Part shown: piece by piece, positions 16,667 to 27,309 of the stretch | How the letters are laid out: the number at the start of each line of letters is the position of its first letter | How positions within the stretch are numbered: the first letter of the stretch is position 1 | Origin: Alitta virens | Taxonomy: Eukaryota > Annelida > Polychaeta > Phyllodocida > Nereididae | Reading direction: 5' to 3' | Assembly: GCA_932294295.1 (NCBI GenBank) | Contig: OW028584.1 | Location: forward strand, 11,788,407-11,852,406 | Length of the DNA: 64,000 nucleotides | The notes under the pieces: generated by a model | The model's database searches: none | What the model was told of the DNA's origin: nothing | What the model saw: only the letters and a program-made list of their open reading frames with translations | Program-made: the position numbers and the translations under genes

Positions 16667-19600
16667 GTGGGTTATTATTGTAGTAGTCGTCATGGTAATA
16701 TACTGCTTGGGTTGGGGGTCCCATGTTCCGATTGTTGGCTCCGCCCCTGTTTCTGTTGTGTCCGCTGTCAGGGCGTTCTCTGTTTTGTTCTCCCCTGGGC
16801 CCTCTATAGAAATTCTGAGTTGATGCTGGCCTGGGCCAGGGTGATGCGTTGTAGTCAGGTAACATAGGGTTATTGAAGTATTTATCATGGTAACCATTCG
16901 GGCCATCATCGCCGCTCTCTCCCTTGCTTCGGTATGCTGTTCCTCGCATCACTGAGTCGTTGGGGCAGTCCCTGGCCACGTGTCCCAGTCTTCGACAGGA
17001 GTAGCATCTGAATGTTCTCCATGGGTTATCTCCTTCGCGTCCCGGCATACTCTCAAAGGTTGGGCGTAATGGCCTTGGTTGGTTAAGTGTTGTCTCTTCT
17101 GGCCTCATATGCCTGGGGCCCATGTTATACACTTCGCTTAGCTGCCTGTTCAGCTGATTGGCGAGCGGCTGAGCATCCATATGGTTAATTGCTTTTTTGG
17201 TCCCCCCTTTATTAACCTGAGGAGAATTTCCTGACCCATCTTCTCCCTCACTATCATAGAATTTCAGCATTTCCACCACCCCCTTGAAGTTATCGATTCC
17301 TCTCTCTTTTATTCTTAATCTAATGTTAGCAGGAGTCATTTTCAACAATTTATCTACCAATGCTGATTCATTGTATTCCAGCACCCTGTTTAGTTCCATG
17401 ATTCTTCTCACCACTTCATTCCATGTTTCGTGGTCCTTTCTTTTCAAGTCATAGAATTGCTGGCTGGCAGCGTGGCGCGAGCCCAATCCCCCCGCAAATC
17501 TGTTAAGGAATTCTTCCCTCAGTGTTTTTAAAGCCTCACATCCCAAAATTCCCTCAAACCAATTTCTGGCGCTACCTGCTAGCGTTTTCTTGAAAAATTT
17601 TATGGAGATGGATTCATCTTGGATGTTATGGTGTTCCAAGAAATCTTCAAAAAGTAACCAGTGTCCCTTGGCGCAGTCTTCACTTCCCTCTCCGTCGAAC
17701 GATTTCGGGAAGAACTGGGTGACCTTGGTGTAGTCGGGTGGACCCTGGTGGTTAGTCTTCGCTCCATTAATGGTCATCCCACCTGGTGCCAGTCCATGTA
17801 TATATGCATGCTGCTGCGGTGGTGGACCCCAGGGGTTAGATGAGTTACTGGGATTAAAACCTGAAGGGCCAGCATTGCTTAGTATATTGAGATGTGTCTG
17901 GCTTTCTGGTTCGGATAAATTCATTTCACATGTGTGATTCTCCCCATACTTGTTTCCGACCCCACGCATGGTTTGCTGCCCATTCATACTTGCGTTATAA
18001 TTTGATGTTCCCATCTGTCCATCGGCTCTCAGTTGGCTATAGTCTGGGGTCGAGGTCATGTATTGGTCCGTCATGCTCCGCCCTGGCTTTCCTGGGGGAA
18101 AGGGGGATGTGGTCCTGCAAGTATTCAAAAGTGGGTTGTTTGTATCTATTGTCTGGCCCACCTGCTGTCTAGTCATGTTATCATTATTCATTGCATGGAT
18201 CGCGGTGCCCACAGAGTTGTGCACCTTGGGGTATTGAGGCGTGATCCCTCTCGTCACGGGGGCCATCACGCTTCCTTCTATTTGGCTGGTGTACGTCATC
18301 ATGTCTGCTGGTGCCCTGCTAGTTGTGTCACCCATTAAAGGGTGTGCTAATGGGGTTCTAAGATGCGATTGGGGCTGTATGTTGATATGGGGTATAGCAG
18401 GTACTGGCGTGTAACTTGGTACCGATTGACAGAGCGGGCCAACACTGCTATGACCTTTCAGTTTAGGTCTAGCTCCGGTCCCGCATGAGTCAACACTGGT
18501 AGTAGGCTGGCTGTTATTATTAACTTGGATTAGTTGGGGGTTGGATAAGCCGCTTGGGTGCGCTGCTGCCTGAGCCATATTCGATGTCGTCAGTCCTTGA
18601 TTCACTGGTACATTGTTGAACACATCCCACGAGCTGTTTCCTCCTGCCACGTTTGGTGCATTACTCGCGGTAGGCTGGGGATTCCCGGCCGTTACAGGCA
18701 TGGCATTTGTGTTATTTGGGGGTGGGGCCACTTGATTAATTGTTTTACTGATTGGAGTCGACGCGGCCAGTGGAGCGCCTATTATGGCGGCTTGGAGGTT
18801 CTGCATACTGGAAACAACATCATTAAAGTCATATTTTTTTGCTGCAACCTGTGCGCTATTTGGTTTAGGGGGCCCAAGTGCTTTATTTAGTTGGCCTTGG
18901 GTTGGGTTAGTTGCCTGAGTGGGTACAATGGCTGGGTCCAGTAGGGAGCTCTTTGTTGCGGGTGTTGTGAAAGGCGATCTTTGTTTTGCTGGAGTTGTTT
19001 TTATTGGAGGATTTGGTAATGCCGGTGAGTGGGCCCTCGGTGTTGTCGTGGCATTGCTTGTCCCGACCTGTCCTGTAGCCTTGCCTTGGGCACTTGCCTG
19101 TGATACCTTTACAAGTTGGTTTGCTGACATGGCTGGAGCTGTCGGAGCTATACCTGCTGCTACTGATCCTGCCAGTAACTGCGAAACACTTGTCGTCGCG
19201 ATCGAACTAGTGGTCGCAGTTGCCGGTGGGTTGAGTAGTATTTGTGGTCCTCCGGTTATTGCTCTTGGGGTTCCATTCAATGCGTACCTGTTATCTGGAT
19301 CAAAGCCGAATTGCGTCCTGAAGGCATCTCTCATTAGGTTAGTTAAGTTGCTGACATTCATTGTTTTCTGAGCCAGGACGTGGATTTTTCCTGCTATTCT
19401 CCATAGTCTGTCATTGTCCCCGGATGCTGGTGTTGGGCCTGCAAAATTTTTATGAAAAGTGTCGTGGTCTCCCTGTGTAAACCCCCCAGTTGGCTGTTTG
19501 GTGCCTATTAGCACATCCCACGTCATTCCTAGGGCTTTCCTTACATCATGCCCCTTTATGAACTTCGCCGCAAATGCTGTGGCTAATATTTTTGCTGCAT

Positions 19601-19856
19601 CTCCAGCTTCAATCTTTCTATGAGATGTTCTTTCAAATACCACTCTATGTATCGGGTGTATAAAGTTGGTGTCAACTGCGCTCCAGTGGGCGTTGGCATC
19701 AGGTGTAAAACAGTTAGCAATGGTGTTCCCAAATGTACTAGTCATTGCTAGTCTCACTTCCTTTGGGTCACTCGAGGTAAAATAATCAACATCCCTCTGT
19801 TTAGCTGAAGTGGTGACATCTTTAGGCCCCCCGGCCGCACTCGCTTGGCTATTCAT
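16659..19856 (-). CDS. gag: Gag polyprotein, unusually large, with one CCHC zinc knuckle
   Basis: An unbroken 1,065-aa frame. The first 210 or so residues look globular and helical. Residues about 210-720 are low-complexity and rich in Pro, Asn, Thr, Ala and Gln. A retrotransposon-gag-like capsid region follows at about 730-880 (motifs such as WFEGILG, and EEFLNRF within its helices). A single zinc knuckle CYSCRRLGHVARDC sits at about 951-964, followed by an Arg/Gly/Asn/Tyr-rich tail likely to bind RNA. Typical Gypsy Gags are 300-500 aa, so the long N-terminal half is atypical. It forms the particle that packages the RNA genome. The ATG at 19856 is the first in frame after the leader and is followed by Asn-Ser-rich sequence without a signal peptide. 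Confidence 0.9.
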   Translation of the reverse strand: MNSQASAAGGPKDVTTSAKQRDVDYFTSSDPKEVRLAMTSTFGNTIANCFTPDANAHWSAVDTNFIHPIHRVVFERTSHRKIEAGDAAKILATAFAAKFIKGHDVRKALGMTWDVLIGTKQPTGGFTQGDHDTFHKNFAGPTPASGDNDRLWRIAGKIHVLAQKTMNVSNLTNLMRDAFRTQFGFDPDNRYALNGTPRAITGGPQILLNPPATATTSSIATTSVSQLLAGSVAAGIAPTAPAMSANQLVKVSQASAQGKATGQVGTSNATTTPRAHSPALPNPPIKTTPAKQRSPFTTPATKSSLLDPAIVPTQATNPTQGQLNKALGPPKPNSAQVAAKKYDFNDVVSSMQNLQAAIIGAPLAASTPISKTINQVAPPPNNTNAMPVTAGNPQPTASNAPNVAGGNSSWDVFNNVPVNQGLTTSNMAQAAAHPSGLSNPQLIQVNNNSQPTTSVDSCGTGARPKLKGHSSVGPLCQSVPSYTPVPAIPHINIQPQSHLRTPLAHPLMGDTTSRAPADMMTYTSQIEGSVMAPVTRGITPQYPKVHNSVGTAIHAMNNDNMTRQQVGQTIDTNNPLLNTCRTTSPFPPGKPGRSMTDQYMTSTPDYSQLRADGQMGTSNYNASMNGQQTMRGVGNKYGENHTCEMNLSEPESQTHLNILSNAGPSGFNPSNSSNPWGPPPQQHAYIHGLAPGGMTINGAKTNHQGPPDYTKVTQFFPKSFDGEGSEDCAKGHWLLFEDFLEHHNIQDESISIKFFKKTLAGSARNWFEGILGCEALKTLREEFLNRFAGGLGSRHAASQQFYDLKRKDHETWNEVVRRIMELNRVLEYNESALVDKLLKMTPANIRLRIKERGIDNFKGVVEMLKFYDSEGEDGSGNSPQVNKGGTKKAINHMDAQPLANQLNRQLSEVYNMGPRHMRPEETTLNQPRPLRPTFESMPGREGDNPWRTFRCYSCRRLGHVARDCPNDSVMRGTAYRSKGESGDDGPNGYHDKYFNNPMLPDYNASPWPRPASTQNFYRGPRGEQNRERPDSGHNRNRGGANNRNMGPPTQAVYYHDDYYNNNPHF

Positions 19857-20553
19857 GTTTTTAATTACTCTCTCTCTATCAGTTCAGTGTTAATTGCTAC
19901 AATCTGTTTCTTCTGCGCCTCCTGTCGCAGCTCTAAACCGCGGTGCGCTCTATTGTTAATATGTTCTAAATTTATTCTATCTGTCACCTTTGTTTTCCTT
20001 TTATCAATTCACTCCACAAACCTTCAGTTCTATATTTTCCAAGTTTTTACCTAAGCTTTTACTCCAGTCGGATTTTTGGTCAATCCAAAGAAATGCGAGG
20101 CTAAGGAAAAGAAATAAAAAAGGAATTATGTAAGAAGTAACTTGCTTTTTACCTGACCCGTCTGCGATTGTGAACTTTCTAACTATGACACATGGTACGA
20201 TTCTCGAATATTTTACCTTTCATTAGTTCTATGTTTATTTACTTGTTTTTGTGGGCGTATTTCTCATTAGCTCTGTGATGTTGGCCATGGGCCTTTTGCC
20301 CGCCGTTTTATCTATTCCCCCCCCAGCTGTCTTTCTTCTCTCATTTCTCTAGTTCCTTTATGTGTTTCTCATTTGACACTTTGTTGCCCTTCGGCTAATG
20401 TGTGACCTATCTAATTACGCTACTTGTCTGTTTCTTCGCTTGTCACGCTATATTTCCTTAATTTCTGTTCTATCTTTGTGACCAGCACTCCCAGATATCT
20501 GATCTTTTTAACTTCTTGCTTTACGCAGTTAAATGCCCGGATTATGTCCACCA
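19857..20553 (-). other. Retroelement 5' leader (between PBS and gag)
   Basis: About 700 bp of untranslated leader in the sense direction. It has no open frame of note and is where packaging and splice-donor signals would be expected. None could be identified with confidence. Confidence 0.5.
20536..20553 (-). promoter_or_regulatory. Candidate primer binding site
   Basis: Immediately next to the 5' LTR, with no spacer, the minus strand reads TGGTGGACATAATCCGGG. It starts with the required TGG (complement of the tRNA CCA end), and the implied tRNA 3' end would have C at position 61 as expected. I could not match the implied acceptor stem (5' GGACATA) to a tRNA I know. Confidence 0.5.
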
Positions 20554-23275
20554 TATAATGAGATTACTCTGGGGGGAGGTACCGATCTGGAGTGCTGCTC
20601 AAGTCAAGATTAGCTAGTTTTAATGTATGTGGTATTTTCCTCAATAATGTATACTGTCTTCTTTTACTGACAGTTTAGTTTTAGATAATTTAATTCTTAG
20701 CTCCTGCTCATTCAAAGCTTCAGATAATGCTTTATAAATGGCAATTTCTAGTATAAAACACAAAAACAAAACCACTTGCAATTAAGTTTCGGAAATATAT
20801 TCTGGTTAATACAAATACTTATATGATGATTAGACCAATGCTGGTTTCCTTTGGTCATTAATATTATACATGAGTTCTGGGTACAAATTGTGTCATGAAC
20901 AGGATATGGTGGCTCTGTTTATATTGACAGACTCCAGGACATATACTCTGTATTTGACCCTTAGATTATACTCAACTGGTTCCCACACTGGGAATATATA
21001 TATATATATATATATATCAAACAAAATAAACATTCAACACATCAGTTAGTCATAAACCTACCTAACTACACACTTTAGTTACTAATTAACTAATAATCAC
21101 TTTCTACTATTTTTAGGCATTCACTGCTTGGCATATGGTACACTTAAGACAGTTCGCACTCGTTCCCACTGATAATGAACTTTCCTTCACAAAAACATTA
21201 TTGATATCATTCACATAAAATATACTGTTCTACAGTGTCAGTCGACACTTTCTCTACTACCTATACTAGTTCACTAATATCTACTCACTTGCATTCGACC
21301 TAACACACACTAAAATAAACCATAAGTACTTTTCAATAAGCTAGTGGACTAAAAGTAATTAACAATGTTGCAAGCATCTCACACAGAGTATGCTGCCAGG
21401 TGCCTCACACAGGACACGTAACCAAAAAACTCACACAGAGAATATTGCGCGCGTTTCACACAGAATACGCCGCCAGGTGTCTCACACAGGACACGTAACC
21501 AAAAATCTCACACAGAGAATATTGCGCGCGTTTCACACAGAATACGCCGCCAGGTGTCTCACACAGGACACGTAACCAAAAAATCTCACACAGAGAATAT
21601 TGCGCGCGTTTCACACAGAATACGCCGCCAGGTGTCTCACACAGGACACGTAACCAAAAAATCTCACACAGAGAATATTGCGCGCGTTTCACACAGAATA
21701 CGCCGCCAGGTGTCTCACACAGGACACGTAACCAAAAATCTCACACAGAGAATATTGCGCGCGTTTCACACAGAATACGCCGCCAGGTGACCCGCACAGG
21801 ACACGTAACTAGGGTTTTTCACATGAATTAAATACAATTGTTTTAGCAAAGAATCTCCTACAGAGTATCCTTTCACTGAATTTCTACTTTATAGCTTACA
21901 GGTGTTTTGGATAAATATGGGCTGTCCCACTGGTTCTTAAGTGATGATTTTATCAATTACAGAGATAAAGTTCACTTACTTTGTACAATGCCGATTTTGC
22001 TGACCACAGTTAGGCTAGGTCAAGAAGGCTCCTGCTGATTTGCTAACTGCTTGGTTTGAATTTACCTCAGTTGCTAGACGTCCACCTGATCAATGTTTTG
22101 AGAATACTGCACTGACCCTTGGGTATGGTGGCTGGTGGCCTAAGTAACATGGTTTTCAGCCTTGTCCCTATTGGAGCTGGCTCTTGGCCAATCAGGGGCC
22201 TACAGTTGGCTGGTTTCTGGGTGTCATCCTGTTCTGATTACTGCCATCTGTGGCATATAGATTTGGATTCATATTTTATGACTTGTACTCAGTGGTGAAC
22301 ATAAATTGGGTTTTATTGCCCAAGCTGAATCTATAATGAACTGATTGGTATGTGTCCCTTTCAGCTTGGCCTTCATTAATTGACTTCCTACTTTAAATGT
22401 ACCAGTGACTTCTGTTTGGTATCATGCTGTTCCCTTTTGGTTCTCATTATGCTATTATCTCCCCTGGGGCTATTCCTGACTTTGATTCATACTGTGTTGG
22501 TTCCATTTTCTCATTATTCCTTATCTCTGGTTTTTAGATAGAGTGTAGGCTAGCTCTGTGTTGTTAATAATGATAATCTAGTTCTGGGTGTCTTTTGTGT
22601 CACCTGTGAGTCATCCCCTGTGTGTCTGTTGGAGTTTTGCACCTGTGTTACATACAGGTGTTCTCCTTCCTATAATTATTCTAACAATTCCTTTTATCTC
22701 CTTTAATCTGTTAATGTTACATTTGTTTGTCTTCTTCGTCATGGCATTTGTGGTTTACTTCAATTACTTCATTCCTTTGTACAATGTTTTTCTAATTCTC
22801 TAATTTGTGTGTGACACAATTACCTGAACATAAATATAAGTACAATTTGCTGGGTGATCAATACATTATGGTTTGTTCTTGGTGTTGACAGTGCTTCCCT
22901 CTGTGGTTCCTTTGGTCTTTGTGTTTGGTGGTGCTTCCAGCAGGTGGCGTTGTGGCTTCTTGTCTGGTGCTGCCCTCTTGTGAGATGTCGTAGGTTGTTG
23001 CTGTTGGTTCTGCTAAGTTTAATTATTCTAAACATAAATATAAGTACAATTTGCTAGGTGATCAATACATTATGGTTTGTTCTTGGTGTTGACAGTGCTT
23101 CCCTCTGTGATTCCTTTGGTCTTTGTGTTTGGTGGTACTTCCAGCAGGTGGCGTTGTGGCTTCTTGTCTGGTTCTCCCCTCTTGTGAGATGTTCCAGGTT
23201 GTTGCTGTGGGTTCTGCTAAGTTTAATTATTCTATGGTTTCAAAGTGTTAGTACATATATACATGCTACATGACA
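20554..23275 (-). repeat. 5' LTR of the giant retroelement (right copy)
   Basis: Same length and, as far as read, same sequence as 1336-4057. In sense orientation this is the promoter-bearing LTR upstream of gag. It carries the same 77-78-bp array (21377-21808), (TA)n tract (near 21001) and 204-bp duplication (22825-23233) with two CTCF-like strings at 22937-22949 and 23141-23153. The exact transcription start and R region could not be placed. Confidence 0.93.
21377..21808. repeat. 77-78-bp tandem array in the right LTR
   Basis: The same five units as in the left LTR, offset by 19218 bp. Unit count and unit variants are the same in both LTRs, which argues for very recent duplication by reverse transcription rather than independent array evolution. 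Confidence 0.9.
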
Positions 23276-23279
23276 CTAG
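23276..23279. repeat. Target site duplication (right copy), CTAG
   Basis: Partner of the CTAG at 1332-1335, directly after the right LTR. Confidence 0.8.
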
Positions 23280-23441
23280 AGCTAAAGAAATGTTGCAGGA
23301 CTGTTTATAAAAGAATTACTATAAAAAGACTTGCATTTACTCCCTCATTCCTTTAATTAATCCACCTGTAAAATAAAATTATTGCGAAAGAGACATGTTG
23401 AATGTTGTTTTGTTTTTTCCTGGTCAAAATAATTAAAAACT

Positions 23442-23935
23442 TTGTACCTGAATCTGAAAAATAAAAACTTTATTTTGCATATGTTGAATCAAAAAATAAA
23501 ATATGGAATCCAAGTCTATGGTACAGCTGCAAAATCACATATAATGAGACTCCAAACATTACAAAATAAAGCAGTAAAAGTTTTATATAGACTTGATATA
23601 CGGATACCAACAAAAGAAATATACCATAAATATAATATTATGGTAAAAGATATGTACAAGGCTAGCATGATTGAATTTGTGTTCAAAGTGATAAAAAACC
23701 TTGTCCCTCCTATTTTTCAAAATTATTATATATTTAATGTCAGAAGAGTCACTAGACAAAATAAAGAACTATTGATAAGCAGAGTAAAGACAGAGCAAGC
23801 CAAAAGAACAGGAGTTTATGAAGGCACGTATTATCACACGTACCGGTATCTGGAGTGTCAACTCAGCTAAATCTGGGGGATTCAGAAAGCTAACTCGCGC
23901 TGTGAGAGTATTTAATAAAAATTAATAAAAGTATG
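23442..23935 (+). pseudogene. LINE reverse-transcriptase C-terminal relic
   Basis: The plus frame (142 codons) contains the motif YGIQVYGTAAKSHIMRLQTL followed by Q-N-K-A-V, typical of the end of the RT domain of CR1/Jockey-type LINEs (usually YxxxxWG...LxxLQNKAVR). A helical C-terminal tail and a VRRVTRQN-like segment follow. The frame breaks near 23870, but the next bases still read as the usual terminal F-R-R-A-V-R-like motif, ending with AATTAATAAAAG. The RT catalytic part is missing. It lies just outside the retroelement and is older than it. Confidence 0.72.
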
Positions 23936-25079
23936 AAAAAAATATTCACAGTATTTTTCTTAGCTCTGCCTTCGACTTGGTATCATATATTAAATGATTG
24001 ACCACTATAACTAGCTCAAATTACTGCTAGTATATTGATACACTAAATATTAATTTAACAGCCTAATTGCCATGCAACATTAGCTGTCAGATTCAAACTC
24101 CCATTTATTTCCTCTGACTAAAATCAATGGACTCAATTCTACTGTTTTGGCTCCTATTATCTCAATATACTCTTGTGAAGGATGTCCTTCCCTTTGATAT
24201 TCACTAGCTTGCTGACGTGCACTTCAGCTGCTATTCAGTACTTCACAATACTGACCAAAAATGGAATTATGTTTACTATTCCACTTTTTGGCTTTTCTGA
24301 ATATTTTAGAGGGATGTACTTCCCAATCTTATCTTCTGGCCCACTGGTCAATACTCAGTAGCCTTTCATTATATTGTAATGTAAGGATAGCGAAGAATTA
24401 GTGTACGATTTTGGAAATGTATTCTGAGAGAATTTACAACGAATAATAATATTGAATGCTTAATTTGCACCCAACACACATTAATTCACACAATGTTTCA
24501 GGACTCAATGAACTTCTTTATACTTTCTAAATAATGGCTAATTAACCATCCTACTTCTGAAAGCACACAGGCTGACTGTTATTTACTCAGTGCTCTCTCA
24601 GCCTTTCTCAGTAATTGTTCCTGAATTAACTATACCTTACTTCTACTTCTGTTGATAACACTCCAACATATGTATATTAAATGGACCACACTGTCCACAC
24701 AATAATTACCACATCTACTCACCACTTGACCTATAATGACTGCTCTCAGGTCAAGTTAAGCTATCCTTTTTAATCTTCTTTAAGTTTCACTATTGAGAAT
24801 CGATACGTACAATTACATTGGTAATCAAAGTAGCATGAATTAATGCTTCGTTTGGTAGACTGATCAGGTCACTATTCTCAGCTCATTCAATTTGACTGTT
24901 GATCACCCATACACTCATTAACAATTATCATTCATTTATCATTGCTCAGATAAAGCAATAAAACCTGGACAATACTGTCCCTTTCACTTTACATACACTT
25001 CAAACACATAAGTACAATACAATTGGCCAACATTCAATTCCCTTCCCAATGTGTCCCTAATTAGTTTCGTATCAAAAAT

Positions 25080-25345
25080 GCTCGGTCATGTGAAAGTAGG
25101 TCATGTTGAGGTCATGTGGAACCGGGTCAAGTTGAGGTCATGCTGCTGATTATTGATCTTCAATGTTGGCTGCTGTTACTGCTCCATGGCAAAACAGGTC
25201 CAGTTGAGGTCATGCGAAAGCAGGTCAAGTTGAGGTCATGTTGATGGTCAGCTTTTCACTTCTCACTAGGTGGTGCTGATAGTTGGTCAGCTCTTCACTT
25301 CTCACCAGGTGGTGCTGTTAGTTATTGATACTCAAGGTTGGCTGC
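25080..25345. repeat. Short imperfect tandem repeats
   Basis: GTTGAGGTCATG-type units recur about five times between 25105 and 25240. They are followed by two copies of a TGGTCAGC-TTCACTTCTCACNAGGTGGTGCTG unit and a partial repeat of an ATTGATNNTCAANGTTGGCTGCTG unit (about 25147 and 25325). Confidence 0.6.
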
Positions 25346-26594
25346 TGCTGTTGCTTCATTGCATGCTCATCATTGGTCTTTCCATGTCCATGAGATTCAT
25401 TTCTGTCTATTTCCCCAGATGGTTCTGATGTTGATTGATGCTGCCCTCTGTTGTGTATCTTGTTGTTGTCTTCATACTCAAGCTCACATCAATTATTACT
25501 CAGCATTACCTTAATTATGTCCTAATTGTCTTCTCTTGCATTTGTATACTAATGACTGCTCCATTCGTCTTATCTTGGCCATTACCATCTACCTGTTATT
25601 CCTGTTTATATGACAATATACATGACAGATGACAATTTACATGACAGTATGGAATAATTTTCAGCCACAAAACCATCATGATTTCAAAACATTAAAAGCA
25701 TTACACAAAAACATCAAAAATTACTTCATCAGTGGTTACATACCTGTTGTAAATGGATATTGACCTTCATTATTTTTATATAATTCAAACCTGATTCTGT
25801 AAAGGCAACCAGCCTGATAAACTTTGGCTTTTCTGGTCGCCATCCACTTTTGGTTAATAAAATTACTACCAATAATCAGATATTACCTCCACATAATGTA
25901 CATAGACTCATACGTCAGGGCACTGGAATAAGTAGCTAAACTCTTCAAAATGTGAATCAAAGCCCAAGCAACCATATAAACAGCAAGACAGCATAGCCAT
26001 TAGCCAATCTCTGATATGGACCTTTCGCCAACCAACATAATATTTTTGCCAACACAATAACCACCGAGAAATATTTACTACAACACAAAATACAACCATC
26101 AAAGGATTCAAGAGAAGAATTGAAAGCATCAGACTGACAGGAAAATACATAGCAATTAAGAACAATAAAATAAGGCCTATTAGTAAGACAAGAAATGGCA
26201 CACCCAAAATGGTTTATTCAAATGTGTTCTATCTCTAAAAATATTATCATAAGTGAAGAAATTGATAATGATAAAATAAACAGTTTAATGGAAATTAAAT
26301 TTAAATTTAATTTCAAAGGCAGTATAAATATTTCATGGTTATCTACATTTTAATTCAAATGGTTATCTACTGTCTAATTATTATTTAACTAATAGGGTTA
26401 GTATAAAGTCTGAATTCAATCATTCACGAATTGAAGTTGAATATGGCAGGTAAGTGACAGGCGATTTCCTAGCTCAGCAACACTTGGTCCATTGCAATAG
26501 CTTACAGTCATGCATGGTTGAACAATGATACCATGAACATGACCAGTTATGAAAATTTGTAATTGCATGACTTGTCTTTTAGATATTGGTCTTA

Positions 26595-26787
26595 TGTGGT
26601 GGTGGTGGTGGATTAGGGCTTTACGTCCTGTATTTCTGCACCTGTTGGGCTAATTAGGACAGGCAGGGACCATGGCAATGAGATGAAGGATGAAACAGCC
26701 ATCCAACTGAGGCTCGACCGGAAATTGAACCTAGGACCCAGTGGTTGAAAGCACAGTGCGCTACCACTGAGCTCGGCCCACACCCTA
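26595..26787 (-). repeat. SINE-1 copy
   Basis: Full-length copy in reverse orientation: (GTG)n tail, conserved body with TTACGTCCTGTATTTCTGCACC, then the tRNA-like head with a B-box complement (CCGGAAATTGAACC) and A-box complement (CTACCACTGAGCT). Confidence 0.88.
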
Positions 26788-27309
26788 TTATTGGTCTTTG
26801 ATAACAACATGGTTTATTCCAAAATGAAATATCCTGAAGAATTTTTACTTTTAAGAGGTGTGCATGAAATTTTAAATTAAATTTTAAAAATAAATATGTT
26901 ACATACAAAGAGTATGACAATAAAGATATGACCTTTAAAACATACATTCATAAACTTTCCCCAAAAATGTTTTGAATATCACAATAAAATAAATTTTTCC
27001 GGTTTTTGCTTTTATACAACATTTTGTCTCATAAACACATGTCACTTTGGTTCCCCCAGCTACCCTACCTTTTATGCTCTATCTCCCATTAAAATCAGCA
27101 CCGTATACATTAGGGGGAGGGGCTTAAGTTCATGCACATTCTATTGATGAATAGCCCTCCAGCTGTTGGCTCCATTGCAAGCCCAGGCCTATAGCCCAAC
27201 AATCAATGTAAACACAGAATCTAGGTCACGTTACTATCTGATTGATCCCTTCTGTGCAGTGCACACTACAACACAACAAACAGAACAGCAGCAGAGACCA
27301 GTTCAAACC

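Larger units (their letters stand above)
1336..23275 (-). mobile_element. Giant Ty3/Gypsy-type, env-bearing LTR retroelement
   Basis: Two 2,722-bp direct repeats (1336-4057 and 20554-23275, constant offset 19218) bound a 16.5-kb internal region. The 4-bp duplication CTAG lies just outside both ends (1332-1335 and 23276-23279). Minus-strand content in order: candidate PBS beside the right LTR, Gag (16659-19856), Pol (11887 to about 16663), a secreted LRR protein (9939-11669), Env (7359-9902), an orphan ORF (5438-5944) and a purine tract beside the left LTR. A plus-strand spliced Ly6-like gene lies between Env and the 3' LTR. Pol order PR-RT-RH-INT with a GPF module marks Ty3/Gypsy. I see no frameshift or stop in any main ORF, so the element looks young and possibly active. 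At 21.9 kb it is several times the common Gypsy length. Confidence 0.93.
23941..27165. other. Spacer upstream of the P450 gene
   Basis: AT-rich sequence with no supported gene. It contains imperfect repeats built on GGTCAAGTTGAGGTCATG and CTTCACTTCTCACCAGGTGG (about 25080-25345) and a SINE-1 copy (26595-26787). The last 200 bp should hold the P450 promoter and 5' UTR, but no clear TATA box is evident. Confidence 0.5.

Noticed and set aside
25908..26207. 99-codon hydrophobic minus frame
   Set aside because: No family feature, no splice or promoter context, and AT-rich composition like the surroundings.
27166..27309. Upstream in-frame ATG as the P450 start
   Set aside because: It would add 48 polar residues before the membrane anchor, against the family pattern; the ATG at 27310 has a far better context.
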